Below, piece after piece: positions 15,618-24,663 of a DNA stretch of 64,000 nucleotides (position 1 is its first letter; every line of letters starts with the position of its first letter). The notes below the pieces were generated by a model. The model made no database searches. It was not told the origin of the DNA and was given only the letters and a program-made list of their open reading frames with translations. The DNA is from Kofleriaceae bacterium (lineage in GTDB: Bacteria > Myxococcota_A > Polyangia > Haliangiales > Haliangiaceae), in the NCBI GenBank assembly GCA_020633495.1, contig JACKDR010000015.1, forward strand, positions 124,001 through 188,000. The letters are read 5' to 3'. The position numbers and the translations under genes are program-made.

Positions 15618-16013
15618 CTACGGCAGCAGGTCGGCGAGGGCGCGGCAGGCGTCGACCGTCGTGAAGATGCCGAGCACCTTCTCGTTGCGCGCCACCACCG
15701 CCGAGTCCTCCTTGTGCTCGGCCATCGACGCCGCGACCTCGGCCAGGGTCGAGTCGGGCGCGACCGTGAACGGCGACGGTCGCATCGCGTCGGCGACCCG
15801 GACCTCGTCGGGGTTGACGTCGGGGAACGACATCACGAGGCGCAGATCGCGATCCGAGAGCAGCCCGACCAGGCGGTCCTTCGAGACCACGGGCAGGTGC
15901 CGGATCTTGGCCGACTTCATCAGCTGGTAGGCCTCCTCCACGGGGCGGGCGGCGTCGATGACGTGGGGGGCCGGGGTCATGTACTGCTGGATCGTGGGAC
16001 TCTGCGTCGACAT
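15618..16013 (-). CDS. CBS-domain pair protein
   Basis: 131 residues, consisting almost entirely of two CBS motifs: YMTPAPHVIDAARPVEEAYQ with HLPVVSKDRLVGLLSDRDLR, then AMRPSPFTVAPDSTLAEVAA with SAVVARNEKVLGIFTTVDAC. Such stand-alone Bateman modules bind adenine nucleotides or related ligands and regulate other proteins. The ATG at 16013 begins a compact domain; the longer open frame upstream is not coding-like. It is on the same strand as the downstream DUF2892 gene, 99 bases apart, so cotranscription is possible. Confidence 0.9.
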   Translation of the reverse strand: MSTQSPTIQQYMTPAPHVIDAARPVEEAYQLMKSAKIRHLPVVSKDRLVGLLSDRDLRLVMSFPDVNPDEVRVADAMRPSPFTVAPDSTLAEVAASMAEHKEDSAVVARNEKVLGIFTTVDACRALADLLP

Positions 16014-16162
16014 GCCTCGGGGTCTTGCACGCGGCGGACCACCCCGAGCGTGCGGTGGCTGTGCGGTCTCGCCGCAGGGCGCGCAGATCTTTCGCGAGCC
16101 GGCGACGAGGCCGATCGTGCTGCGAGTTTCGTGCGGCGCCCGGGCCGGCGCCATCGCCCGGG

Positions 16163-17299
16163 TCAGTCGTCGTCGCGATCCGGGACCGGGACCTGGGCCT
16201 GTTGCAGCGAGGTGCGGACGAGCGCCCAGACCGCGCCGGCGTCGGTGGTGACGTCGTCCCAGCGGCCCGGGAACCGGCCGCAGAACGAGGTCTTGAGGAT
16301 CTCGGGCAGGGCGCGGCGGTCGTCGCCGAACAGCGGGTGAGCCAGGTACACGCAGGCCTCGTCGGTGGCGCGCACCGACAGGCTGCCGGGCAGGTCGGCG
16401 GCGTTGCGGATGGCGTCGGCGACGCCGACGACGACCTCGAGGGTGGCCTTCGACAGGCCCGGGTGGCGGCGCGCCAGGATCTCGACCTCGGCGGGCGGCG
16501 GCGGGTAGGTCATCTGCAGCGGCGCGAAGCGATCGAGCTGCGCGGCGTCGATGCCGAACGTGCCGCTGAACTCGCGGCCGCGGTTGACCGCGGCGATGAA
16601 CTGGACGTTGTCGGGGATGGGGACGAACGTGTTCTCGATGGGGTGGAAGACCCGGCGGGTCGAGTCGAGCGCCGGCATCAGCGCGTTGCGCGCGCTCTCC
16701 TGGCACCGGTTGAGCTCGTCGAGGAAGACCAGGTAGCGCCGCTCGGGGTGCTCGGCGGCCTCCTCGATCGCCAGCAGGATGTCGGTCTTGACGAAGTCGG
16801 TGACCGGCGCGCCCGACGCCGACGCCTTGACCTGGATCGTGACGAAGAAGTCCGAGGCCTCGACCACCGCGCCGCAGTTGAAGAAGACGAACGCCATGCC
16901 GAGGCTGTCGGCGATCGAGCGGGCCAGCACGGTCTTGCCGCAGCCCTGGGGGCCGTCGAGCAGGATGTTGAGGCCGCCCTCGAGCAGGACCTGCAGCTTC
17001 TTGGCGACGATCGGATCGAGGTAGACGCCCTCGATGCGGAACGGCGCCGGGCCGACGTACGCGACCTCGATGCGGCCGCGATCGTCGCGGTCGGGCTTGT
17101 GGACCGCGACGACCTTCACCAGGCACGGCACGCCGGGGACGATCCGCGGATCGTTCGACAGCACGACCTTGGGCGCGCGCCGACCGTCGAGGTGGGTGGC
17201 GCGCAGCGCGAACGCCGAGTCCTCGGCGGGGTTGGGCCAGAACGTGGCCTCGACCGTGCGGCCCGGGGTCAGCTCGTCGAGGGTCCACTTGGCGGGCAT
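16163..17299 (-). CDS. MoxR-type AAA+ ATPase
   Basis: 378 residues. Residues about 1-95 are a beta-rich N-terminal extension not typical of MoxR. The AAA+ core has Walker A GPQGCGKT (116-123), Walker B YLVFLDELNR (189-198), sensor-1-like IAAVNRG and an arginine-rich LDRFAPLQMTYPPP segment. MoxR ATPases act with VWA-domain partners as chaperone-like complexes that insert cofactors or activate enzymes. The gene immediately upstream, 12 bases away on the same strand, encodes a large VWA protein, so this is the ATPase of a MoxR-VWA pair. The C terminus is acidic (VPDRDDD). Confidence 0.9.
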   Translation of the reverse strand: MPAKWTLDELTPGRTVEATFWPNPAEDSAFALRATHLDGRRAPKVVLSNDPRIVPGVPCLVKVVAVHKPDRDDRGRIEVAYVGPAPFRIEGVYLDPIVAKKLQVLLEGGLNILLDGPQGCGKTVLARSIADSLGMAFVFFNCGAVVEASDFFVTIQVKASASGAPVTDFVKTDILLAIEEAAEHPERRYLVFLDELNRCQESARNALMPALDSTRRVFHPIENTFVPIPDNVQFIAAVNRGREFSGTFGIDAAQLDRFAPLQMTYPPPPAEVEILARRHPGLSKATLEVVVGVADAIRNAADLPGSLSVRATDEACVYLAHPLFGDDRRALPEILKTSFCGRFPGRWDDVTTDAGAVWALVRTSLQQAQVPVPDRDDD

Positions 17300-17311
17300 G
17301 GGTCGCTCCTT

Positions 17312-20300
17312 CTAGATCGAAAGCGCCCGGCGCGCCAGGTCGGCGACCATGCGGCCGAAGCCGGCGACCGCGACGTCGGGGCGCTCGTCGTCGAGCAGGA
17401 CGTGGTGGGGGAAGCAGCGCTCCTCGAGCGGGCGCACCGCGACCTGCGCGCACACGATGCCGCGCCGCTTGACGAGCTGGGTGACCAGGCCGCGCAGCGC
17501 CGCGACCGAGCACTCGGTCGGCAGGCCGTCGCTGATCATCACCAGGACCCGGGCCCGGCGCGGCGACGACGCCGCCAGCGACGCCGCGTGCCACAGCGCC
17601 GCGGCGTCGTTGTTGCCGCCGCCGCACTCCAGCGCCGCGACGCCGCAGTCGTCGGCGTCGCCGGCGTCGAAGATCGTCGCGTCGGTGAAGCCGAAGAAGC
17701 GGGCCTCGACGCCGCGCAGCGGCCGCACCGCCTCGGCGATCAGCGCGGCGAAGCGCTTGGCGCGATCGAGGTTGGCGCCGACCTGCATCGAGCCCGAGCA
17801 GTCGATCAGCGTGCCGAGGAAGAGGTCGGTGCGGCGCACCGGCTGGCGCGCGATCAGGATCCGCGGGTCGGCGCGGGTCACCAGCGGGCGCAGCCGGGTC
17901 CGGTCGAGGGCGCGGCCCTGGGTGCGGGCGTGGACCGGCTCCCAGCGCAGGCCGAGCTGGTCGAGGTAGGCGCGCAGGCGATCGGCGTGGCGCCTCACGT
18001 CGACGGCGAGGGCGCGGTGCGCCGCGGCGTCGCTGCGGATCCGCTCGACGCGGCCGATCTTGTCGAACGCCTCGTCGGGGTTGACGTTGATGCACAGCCG
18101 CTCGACGCGGCCGGCCGGGCCGTCGCGGCGCAGCTGCCGGGGATCGAGGATGCGCTCGATCTCCTGCTGCAGGTCGTCGTCGTCGAGGTTGCCGTGGACG
18201 TCGAGCTCGCGCTCGCCGTCGGCGTGGCCCTCGGGCCCGCCGAAGACGTCGGCGATCGCGGTGGCGCCGCCGAACAGCGCCGCCAGCCGGCGCGTGACGT
18301 CGTAGAGGCCGCGCATGTCGAGGTGGCGGAGGTCGCGCGGCACCAGCGCCAGCGCGGCCGCGACCCGCGGGTCGCCGGCGCGGTTGCCCTTGCCCAGGCG
18401 CAGCGCGCGGGTGAAGCGCGCCAGCGGGTGGCCGACGCGGTCGAGCTCGGCGAGGACCGCGCCGCGGCGCAGGCGCACCGCGTCCTCGACGAACGCGACC
18501 TCGAGGTCGGCGGCGATCAGCGCGGCGGCGGCGCTGCCGCCGAGCACCCGCAGCAGGACCGCGAGCGCGATCTCCTGGCGGGCGTGCTGGAACGCGTAGG
18601 CGCCGAGCCGCTTGAGGCGGTCGCCGAAGCCGGGGTCGCGGGCGCGCAGGTTGCGCTCGAGGTGCTCGTCGGCGATCAGGTTGAGCAGCGAGCCGAGGCC
18701 CTCCCGGTGGGCCTGGGCCCACAGCGCGCGGGCCTCGGGCGCGCCGTGGTAGACGTGGTGGCCGAGCTCGTGGAGCAAGAGGCCCTCGACGATCTCGCGG
18801 CCGTGGGGATCGCCGCGCAGGAGCGGCAGCGGCGACACGAAGATCCGCTGCTCGCTCAGGTAGGTGTGGCCGAGGTCGCGCTCCTTGCCGACGAGGTGGA
18901 CCCGGAACATCCGCCCGGTCAGCTCGCGGCCGCGGCGGATGCCCCACGCGAAGACGTCGGCGACCTGGGCCAGCCGGGCGTCGGCGTCGAGCGCGGTGAT
19001 CGCGCGGGTCGCGGCGGCGCGGCGCGCCGCCACGGTCGTGGCCTCGTCGATGGTGCGGCGGTACAGGCCGGCGGCGACCGCGGCCGGCAGCTCGTCGGCG
19101 ACGTCGTCGAGGACGGTCACCGCGCGCGCCTCGGCGCACGCGCCGAGGCCGCCGATCAGCGCGGCGTCGGTCAGCGCGGTCAGCGCGTCGCCGCGGGCGT
19201 CGGCCGACAGGCTGCCCAGCCACGTCCACTCCGGGCTGGCCTCGGTGGCGAGCTCCTCGAGCAGGATCGGCAGGCCGTGGGGATCGCCGCGTAGCGCGGC
19301 CAGGTGATGGGCGGCGAGGCGACGCAGCTGGCGCGGGCGGTCGGCGCCGGCGTCGAGGAACGCGCGCAGCGCGTCGGCGACCGCCGCCGACGGGGTCGCG
19401 GCGCCGAGCAGGTGGCGGACCGCCGGCACGTGGGCGTGGTGGTGCGGCGAGGCGGCGAGGGCGCGGGCGCAGGTGTCGAGGTCGACCAGGCGGACCAGCC
19501 AGGTCCAGTCGTCGCGGCGGAACCACGGCGGCGCCGGCGCCACCGCGGCGGCCAGGGCGGTGGCGACGAACGCGCGCTCGCCGCGCTCGACCAGCGCGAG
19601 GCCGAGGTGGAAGCGCCACGTCGGCGGCAGCTCGGCCGACCACGCGATCGCGCGGGCGGCGGCGACGGCGGCGTCGTCGTCCCACAGCGCGACGCTGGCG
19701 ATCAGCGGCGCCGGCGCGGCGAGGTCGCGGGCGCGGCGCAGCAGCGCGACCGCCCGGGCGTGGCCGGCGGCGCCGAGGCCGAGCAGGCGCAGCACCGCCT
19801 CCTGGACCACCGCCGGGCGGGGATCGGCGGCGTGCTCGGCGAGGGCGTCGAGGTCGTCGCACGCCTGGATCCGCGCCAGCAGCTCGGCGCCGACCAGGCC
19901 GGGCGCCGCGGCGGTCGGCGGCGGCGCCGCCTGCATGCCGTCGAGGCGGACCAGACGGGTCAGCAGCTCGCGGGTCGCGTCGGCGGTGTCGGCGGCGACA
20001 TCGAGGACGCGGTCGACGACGTCGGCGAGCGCGACCGCGCCGCCCTCGACCAGGGTCACCAGCAGGCGCGCGGCGTGGACGCCGACCTCCGGGGACGCGA
20101 GGTGGACCAGCGCCAGCTCGACGACGTCCGGGGTGACCTCGCGCCCGAACCGCGCGCGGTCGCGGTAGCGGTAGACGCCGAACGCGTCGACGACGGCGCG
20201 CCACAGCGTCGCGCGCGCGATCCGGCCCGGCAGCGTCGACGCCAGGCGCAGGCCGCCGGCGAGGCCGAGCGGCCGATCGAAGTGGGCGGCGACGGCGCGG

Positions 20301-22363
20301 CCGTGCGCCTCCCACCGGTACAGCCGGGCGTGGCCGAGGACCGGCAGCTCGTCGTGGTGCTGCCAGGCGACGGTCGCGGCGTGATCGAGGCGATCGTCGA
20401 ACGCGGCGACGTCGTCGGCGCGGGCCGGGGCCGGGCCGGCGAAGCGGTCGAGCTCGCGGGCGACGTCGTGGATCGGATCGGCGCAGCCGAGCAGGGCGGC
20501 GCAGACCTCGACGCACGCCCGGCCCGGCGCCGCGCGCGTCGCCAGCGCCGCGACCAGCTCGGTGACCGGCGCCGCGAGCGCGGGGGCGACCGCGCGCGCC
20601 AGCGCCGCGTCGGCGCAGGTCCGGATCGCGTCGATCTCGGCGCCGGTGAGGGCGCGGCGCGCGGTCGCGACCGCGGTCGCCGGGGCGGTCGCCGCCGACG
20701 ACGTCAGCGTCCGGGTCGCCCAGGCGCGCAGGCGCGGGTCGGCGCGGCCGGCGACGGCGCGCGCGATCGCCAGCTCGCGCACCCACGGCAGGTGGGAGAC
20801 GGTCTCGGTGGCCTCGACCAGCGCCCACGCGACGTCGTCGTCGAGCGCCTGGGCGACCGCGACCAGGACCTTGGCGGGCAGCTCGCGGGCCAGGCCGAGG
20901 ACCAGCCGGGTCGCGGTCGCGGTGGTGCCGAGCAGCGTGCCGAAGACCTCGGCGGCGGCCGGACGATCGAGGCGGGTGCCGAGCGCGCGGCACGCGGTGG
21001 CGAGGCGCTCGTCGGTGATCGTCATCGTGCCGGCGTCGACCTGGGCGACCAGGGCGCGGCACACCGCGGCGCGCAGGACCCGCGGCAGCTGCTCGACGAA
21101 GCGCTCGAGGCGGGTGCCGGCGAGGACGCCGAGCGCGCGGGCCGCCAGCGCGGCGTGGCGCGCGGCGCTGTGCTCGCCGATCCGGGCCAGCCACGCCTGC
21201 GCGAGGTCGGGCGTCTCCCGGGGCAGGCCGCAGATCTCGTCCCAGCCGCGGTCGTCGGCGCCCAGCGCGGCGACGATCGCGTCGTCGGTGAGCCGCGCGG
21301 CCAGGCGGCGCAGCCGGTGGTTGGCGTACAGGCCGGCGACCGCGGCGCCGAGGGCGAGGTCGGGCGCGCCGTCGCGGTCGCGGACCCACGGCAGCTCGAG
21401 CAGGCGGTCGACGCGCTCGGCGGACAGCCGCACCGGCCAGCGGTGACGGACCAGGCCGCGCGCGGCGGCGTCGGCGTGGGCGCGGCCGATCGCCGGATTG
21501 GCCAGCAGGCGGGCGTCGAGCGCCACCGCGGCGCCGACCACCGCCGGCGTGGCGCCGTGGCTGGCGAGCCGCGCCCGCAGCGCCACCACCGCGCGCCGCA
21601 CGGTGGCGTCGACGGCGCGGGGCATCAGCTCGACCAGGCGATCGATCGCGCGGGGATCGCCGGCGCGCTCGGCGGCGTCGATCACGACGTCGAGCGGATC
21701 GTCGCCGGCCGCGACCGCCAGCGCCGGCACGCCGTCGTCGCTGGCGAGGTAGGCGCGGACGGTGTCGGGGTCGCGGCCGCGCAGCTCGACGAGGAGCTGG
21801 CGGCGCTCCATGGCCGGGGCGTGCTGCCACAGCGCGACCAGCTCGGCGGGCGAGACGTGGCCGTCGCGGTACAGCTCGATCGCGAGCGGCAGCGGCGCGC
21901 GGGGCCAGCCGGCGCCGGCGGCGAGGTCGGCGCACGCCGGATCCGCGCGCAGGTACGCCGCGGCGCCGGTGGCGATCACCGCGTGCGGCGGATCGGTGAG
22001 GGCGGCGCGGCGGACGTCGACGCGGCGGTGGAACAGGGCGTGGGCGGCGCGCGCCGGGGCGTCGCGGGCGGTCTCGCGCAGCGCGGCGGCGGCGGCGGCG
22101 CGGACGTCGTCGACGTCGTCGTCGAGGGCGGCGACGAGCGCGCGGACCCCGGGGACGCCCCGGACCCCGGTGAGGACGCGGAGCGCGGCGATCCGGACCG
22201 TCGGCGCGGCGTGCGTGACCAGCCGCAGCGCGGCGCCCAGGTACGGGCCGCGGACCGGCAGCGGCTGCGCCGCGAGCTCGTCGAGATCGCGGGCGAGCTG
22301 GTCGGCGGACGGCGCCGTCGCGGCGGACGCGGTGAGGCGCCGCCAGATCGCGAGGTCGTGCAT
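17312..22363 (-). CDS. Giant HEAT-like repeat / HExxH / VWA protein, partner of MoxR
   Basis: 1683 residues. Start ATG at 22363 (MHDLAIWRRL); the open frame runs further upstream but loses coding character. Residues about 1-1100 are Ala/Leu/Arg-rich helical pairs resembling HEAT repeats (for example TVRIAALRVLTGVRGVPGVR). A metallopeptidase-like motif LLHELGHHVYHG has His1198, Glu1199 and His1202; NLIADEHLER supplies Asp1232/Glu1233 as a possible third ligand, an arrangement I associate with DUF2201-type proteins that pair HExxH with VWA. The C-terminal VWA domain carries the MIDAS motif DCSGSM (Asp1521, Ser1523, Ser1525) and ISDGLPTE. No signal peptide is visible. It precedes the MoxR gene by 12 bases, clearly as one operon. 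The client enzyme is unknown. Confidence 0.88.
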   Translation of the reverse strand: MHDLAIWRRLTASAATAPSADQLARDLDELAAQPLPVRGPYLGAALRLVTHAAPTVRIAALRVLTGVRGVPGVRALVAALDDDVDDVRAAAAAALRETARDAPARAAHALFHRRVDVRRAALTDPPHAVIATGAAAYLRADPACADLAAGAGWPRAPLPLAIELYRDGHVSPAELVALWQHAPAMERRQLLVELRGRDPDTVRAYLASDDGVPALAVAAGDDPLDVVIDAAERAGDPRAIDRLVELMPRAVDATVRRAVVALRARLASHGATPAVVGAAVALDARLLANPAIGRAHADAAARGLVRHRWPVRLSAERVDRLLELPWVRDRDGAPDLALGAAVAGLYANHRLRRLAARLTDDAIVAALGADDRGWDEICGLPRETPDLAQAWLARIGEHSAARHAALAARALGVLAGTRLERFVEQLPRVLRAAVCRALVAQVDAGTMTITDERLATACRALGTRLDRPAAAEVFGTLLGTTATATRLVLGLARELPAKVLVAVAQALDDDVAWALVEATETVSHLPWVRELAIARAVAGRADPRLRAWATRTLTSSAATAPATAVATARRALTGAEIDAIRTCADAALARAVAPALAAPVTELVAALATRAAPGRACVEVCAALLGCADPIHDVARELDRFAGPAPARADDVAAFDDRLDHAATVAWQHHDELPVLGHARLYRWEAHGRAVAAHFDRPLGLAGGLRLASTLPGRIARATLWRAVVDAFGVYRYRDRARFGREVTPDVVELALVHLASPEVGVHAARLLVTLVEGGAVALADVVDRVLDVAADTADATRELLTRLVRLDGMQAAPPPTAAAPGLVGAELLARIQACDDLDALAEHAADPRPAVVQEAVLRLLGLGAAGHARAVALLRRARDLAAPAPLIASVALWDDDAAVAAARAIAWSAELPPTWRFHLGLALVERGERAFVATALAAAVAPAPPWFRRDDWTWLVRLVDLDTCARALAASPHHHAHVPAVRHLLGAATPSAAVADALRAFLDAGADRPRQLRRLAAHHLAALRGDPHGLPILLEELATEASPEWTWLGSLSADARGDALTALTDAALIGGLGACAEARAVTVLDDVADELPAAVAAGLYRRTIDEATTVAARRAAATRAITALDADARLAQVADVFAWGIRRGRELTGRMFRVHLVGKERDLGHTYLSEQRIFVSPLPLLRGDPHGREIVEGLLLHELGHHVYHGAPEARALWAQAHREGLGSLLNLIADEHLERNLRARDPGFGDRLKRLGAYAFQHARQEIALAVLLRVLGGSAAAALIAADLEVAFVEDAVRLRRGAVLAELDRVGHPLARFTRALRLGKGNRAGDPRVAAALALVPRDLRHLDMRGLYDVTRRLAALFGGATAIADVFGGPEGHADGERELDVHGNLDDDDLQQEIERILDPRQLRRDGPAGRVERLCINVNPDEAFDKIGRVERIRSDAAAHRALAVDVRRHADRLRAYLDQLGLRWEPVHARTQGRALDRTRLRPLVTRADPRILIARQPVRRTDLFLGTLIDCSGSMQVGANLDRAKRFAALIAEAVRPLRGVEARFFGFTDATIFDAGDADDCGVAALECGGGNNDAAALWHAASLAASSPRRARVLVMISDGLPTECSVAALRGLVTQLVKRRGIVCAQVAVRPLEERCFPHHVLLDDERPDVAVAGFGRMVADLARRALSI

Positions 22364-22917
22364 GATGGGCGTGAGATCGGTTGTAGCGTGTCGCGAGCAG
22401 AACAGGGCGCCGCGGCCGTCCGCGTGCCCGCCGACGATCGCGCGCACCTCGGCCGTGGCGACGCGCGCAGGTGCCGCGCGCGCTGCCGTCGGAGGTGCGA
22501 TCGATCGTCGACGGACGACGGTCCGGAGTCACCGCAGACGACGTGGCGGCAGACCGTTCCCGGTCCGCCACCGCGGCACCCGCGGCGAGGTCGATGGCGC
22601 GAGACGTTCGCCGGTCGGCAGGCCGACCGGACCCGAAGGCGTCGCTGGTGGAGGGGGCGCGGCGCCGGGCGGCGCGCCCAGCTGCTCCCACCCGAGGAGC
22701 CGTCGCGCAGGCGCGCGTCAGTGCATCGTGCTTCGGACCGGGAGCGGACGCGTGCGCGCGTCCTTACGGACCGGCCGCGGCGCCCGGGATCGAGGCAAGT
22801 ATGTGATCAAGCGACGCATCGACTCACGGCGTCCTCCTGTCGGAGGTCAGCGGAGACGCACGCTAGCAGCGACGATCGTCGACGACAAGCGCGAAGTTGG
22901 TGCCAGCGCGCGGGTCG
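22364..22917. other. 554-bp region without a convincing gene
   Basis: Between two minus-strand genes. Codon-position bias is weak here compared with neighbouring genes. The 111-codon plus-strand frame (22471-22806) has a random-looking composition and no start signals. Stop-rich stretches and AT-richer patches (around 22370-22390 and 22790-22830) suggest regulatory or decayed DNA. I see no repeat, RNA fold or mobile-element sequence that I can name. Confidence 0.55.
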
Positions 22918-23340
22918 TCAGTGGTGCTGGGTGTAGTCGATCACCAGGCGCGTGCACTGGTCGTCGTCGCCGGCGCGAAACCGCCAGCGCTCGACCACCT
23001 GGGAGATGTCGCGGTCGAAGGACGGGAACTTGCTCGACTCGACGACGTCGACGCGCGCGAGCTCGCCGGCGTGGTCGACGCACAGCCGCAGCGCCACCTT
23101 GACCCGCCGCGTCGCCGCGGCGGTGAGCTCGGACTTGGTCGCGTCGGAGGGCACCGGCATGGGCTGGCGCTCGTGCAGGCGAGCGGCCAGCACGTTGGGG
23201 TCGACCTCGCGCCAGGTCGCGACCTCGGCGGCGGGGCGGGGATGGAACGTGGGGCCGCAGGCGGTGAGGGCGAGGGCGGCGACGCAGGCGAGGGTCGGCA
23301 GGGCGCTGACGGTGGGGCGGAGGCAGGACATCGCGACCAT
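22918..23340 (-). CDS. Small lipoprotein with TonB-C-like (AgmX/PglI-type) domain
   Basis: 140 residues from ATG 23340; a second in-frame ATG at 23331 gives a neater signal peptide. LACVAALALTACGP is a lipoprotein signal with lipobox LTAC. The C-terminal half (RRVKVALRLCVDHAGELARV and DISQVVERWRFRAGDDD) has the rhythm of TonB C-terminal-like domains in myxobacterial periplasmic proteins: beta strand, DxxGxxxxVxVxES, helix, then W-x-F/Y. There is no transmembrane anchor, so energy transduction is not implied. No partner is adjacent. Confidence 0.75.
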   Translation of the reverse strand: MVAMSCLRPTVSALPTLACVAALALTACGPTFHPRPAAEVATWREVDPNVLAARLHERQPMPVPSDATKSELTAAATRRVKVALRLCVDHAGELARVDVVESSKFPSFDRDISQVVERWRFRAGDDDQCTRLVIDYTQHH

Positions 23341-23395
23341 TTGGATCGGCGCGCCCGCGCCGCCGCAACCCTACGGTGCGGCAAAGACCGGCAGC

Positions 23396-24052
23396 TCAGC
23401 GCCCGCGGCTGGCGCGTGCCCGGCGCAACGCGGCGTCGAAGCCGACCACGGCGGTGGCGGCCAGCGCGATCGACATGGTGGCGTCGGACAGGAAGTGGGC
23501 GTCGCGGCCGACCCGGGCGCAGGCGACGAAGCCGAGGACGGCGAGCGCCGGGACGCGGCCGCGCGGCCACATCAAGACGACCGCGAGCGTGAGCGCGGCG
23601 TAGTGGGCGACGTGGCCGGACGGGAACGAGATGCCACCCTGGAAGAAGGTGTGGTCGAGGTCGCCGCGAGCGAGGGCCTCGCCGGGGCGCAGCCGGCCGA
23701 ACAGGGTCTTGAGGTGGTTGCCGCCGGTGCGGACCACGGCGTGGGTGAGGCCGGTGACCAGGATCGGGTGGCCGGCGGCGGACAGGCGGGCGGCGAGGGT
23801 GCCAGCGGGGCGCGTGGGCGCGAGCCACAGCGCGGCGCCGACGACGATCAGCGCGCTGGTGAGGACGCCGCGCGGCAGGTCCATGCCGGTGGCGACGTCG
23901 AGGCCGTGGACGCCGTCGTCGAACGTGCGCTCGAGCCAGGCGGGCAGGCCGCCGTGCAGGGCCTCGGCCAGCGGCGCGTCGAGCACGAGGACGCCGGCGA
24001 GGGTCGCCAGCGCGGCGGCGGCGGCGACGATCAGGACCTGGCGCGGCGTCAT
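23396..24052 (-). CDS. PAP2-family phosphatase (membrane)
   Basis: 218 residues with about five hydrophobic segments. The three PAP2/lipid phosphatase motifs are complete: KTLFGRLRP (115-123), FPSGH (143-147) and RVGRDAHFLSD (180-190, catalytic His186). Family members dephosphorylate undecaprenyl pyrophosphate, phosphatidic acid or other lipid phosphates at the membrane surface. TACGCT lies 8 bases upstream of the ATG and the HD-domain gene starts 38 bases away on the other strand, so the two share a compact divergent promoter region. Confidence 0.9.
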   Translation of the reverse strand: MTPRQVLIVAAAAALATLAGVLVLDAPLAEALHGGLPAWLERTFDDGVHGLDVATGMDLPRGVLTSALIVVGAALWLAPTRPAGTLAARLSAAGHPILVTGLTHAVVRTGGNHLKTLFGRLRPGEALARGDLDHTFFQGGISFPSGHVAHYAALTLAVVLMWPRGRVPALAVLGFVACARVGRDAHFLSDATMSIALAATAVVGFDAALRRARASRGR

Positions 24053-24060
24053 CGTCGGCG

Positions 24061-24084
24061 AGCGTAGCGCGACGAGGCTATGCT
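24061..24084. promoter_or_regulatory. Back-to-back -10 elements of two divergent leaderless-type genes
   Basis: Minus strand TACGCT at 24066-24061 lies 8 bases before the PAP2 ATG (24052). Plus strand TATGCT at 24079-24084 lies 6 bases before the HD-domain ATG (24091). Neither gene has a Shine-Dalgarno. With only 38 bases between start codons, both transcripts probably begin at or next to their start codons. Confidence 0.55.
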
Positions 24085-24090
24085 CGCCGT

Positions 24091-24663
24091 ATGTCGCTGT
24101 CCCGAGACCAGGCCTGGGGCCTGCTGAGCGAGTGGACCCGGGGCGAGTCGCTGCGGCGACACGCCCGCGCGGTCGAGCTGGTGATGCGCGCCGCGGCGCC
24201 GCGCTACGGCGGCGCCGACGCCGACGTCGAGGCGTGGGGCGTCGCCGGGATGCTGCACGACGCCGACTACGAGGCGTGGCCCGAGGAGCACCCGCACCGG
24301 ATCGTGGCGTGGCTGCGCGAGCACGGCGAGGAGGCGATCGCGCACGCGGTGTCGGCGCACTACACGAAGTGGGGCGTCAGCTACGACAGCGCGCTCGACC
24401 GCGCGCTGCTGGCGTGCGACGAGCCGACCGGGTTCGTGATGGCGTGCTGCCTGGTCCGCCCCGACGGCATCGCCTCGCTCGAGGTGTCATCGGTGAAGAA
24501 GCGGCTCAAGGACAAGCGGTTCGCGGCGACGGTGGATCGCGGCGAGGTCACCGCCGGCGCCGAGCTGCTGGGGGTCCCGCTCGACGCGCACCTGGGCTTC
24601 ATCATCGAGGCGCTGCGGCCGCACGCGGTCGAGCTGGGCCTGACCGGGCGCGCGGTCAGTTGA
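24091..24663 (+). CDS. HD-domain protein (phosphohydrolase-like)
   Basis: 190 residues. LRRHARAVELVMRAAA (His24), VAGMLHDADYEAWP (His56, Asp57) and later HPHRIVAWL and AHAVSAHY supply the metal-binding residues of an HD domain. The family often hydrolyses nucleotides or phosphate esters; this small stand-alone type, with a C-terminal KKRLKDKRFAATVDR helix, is usually annotated only as HD-domain hydrolase. TATGCT is 6 bases before the ATG. Its last 8 bases overlap the convergent gene at 24656. Confidence 0.88.
   Translation: MSLSRDQAWGLLSEWTRGESLRRHARAVELVMRAAAPRYGGADADVEAWGVAGMLHDADYEAWPEEHPHRIVAWLREHGEEAIAHAVSAHYTKWGVSYDSALDRALLACDEPTGFVMACCLVRPDGIASLEVSSVKKRLKDKRFAATVDRGEVTAGAELLGVPLDAHLGFIIEALRPHAVELGLTGRAVS

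Noticed and set aside
15618..22691. 2357-codon open frame on the minus strand
   Set aside because: Shadow of the real VWA and MoxR genes in another frame: Arg/Pro/Ala-rich and without domains. Only its last part (the CBS protein, 15618-16013) is real.
22471..22806. 111-codon plus-strand ORF in the gap before 22918
   Set aside because: No codon-position bias, no start signal, no family resemblance.
19304..22936. 1210-codon open frame on the plus strand
   Set aside because: Antisense shadow of the VWA gene; long stop-free antisense frames are expected at this GC content. Composition is Arg/Gly/Ala with no start signal.
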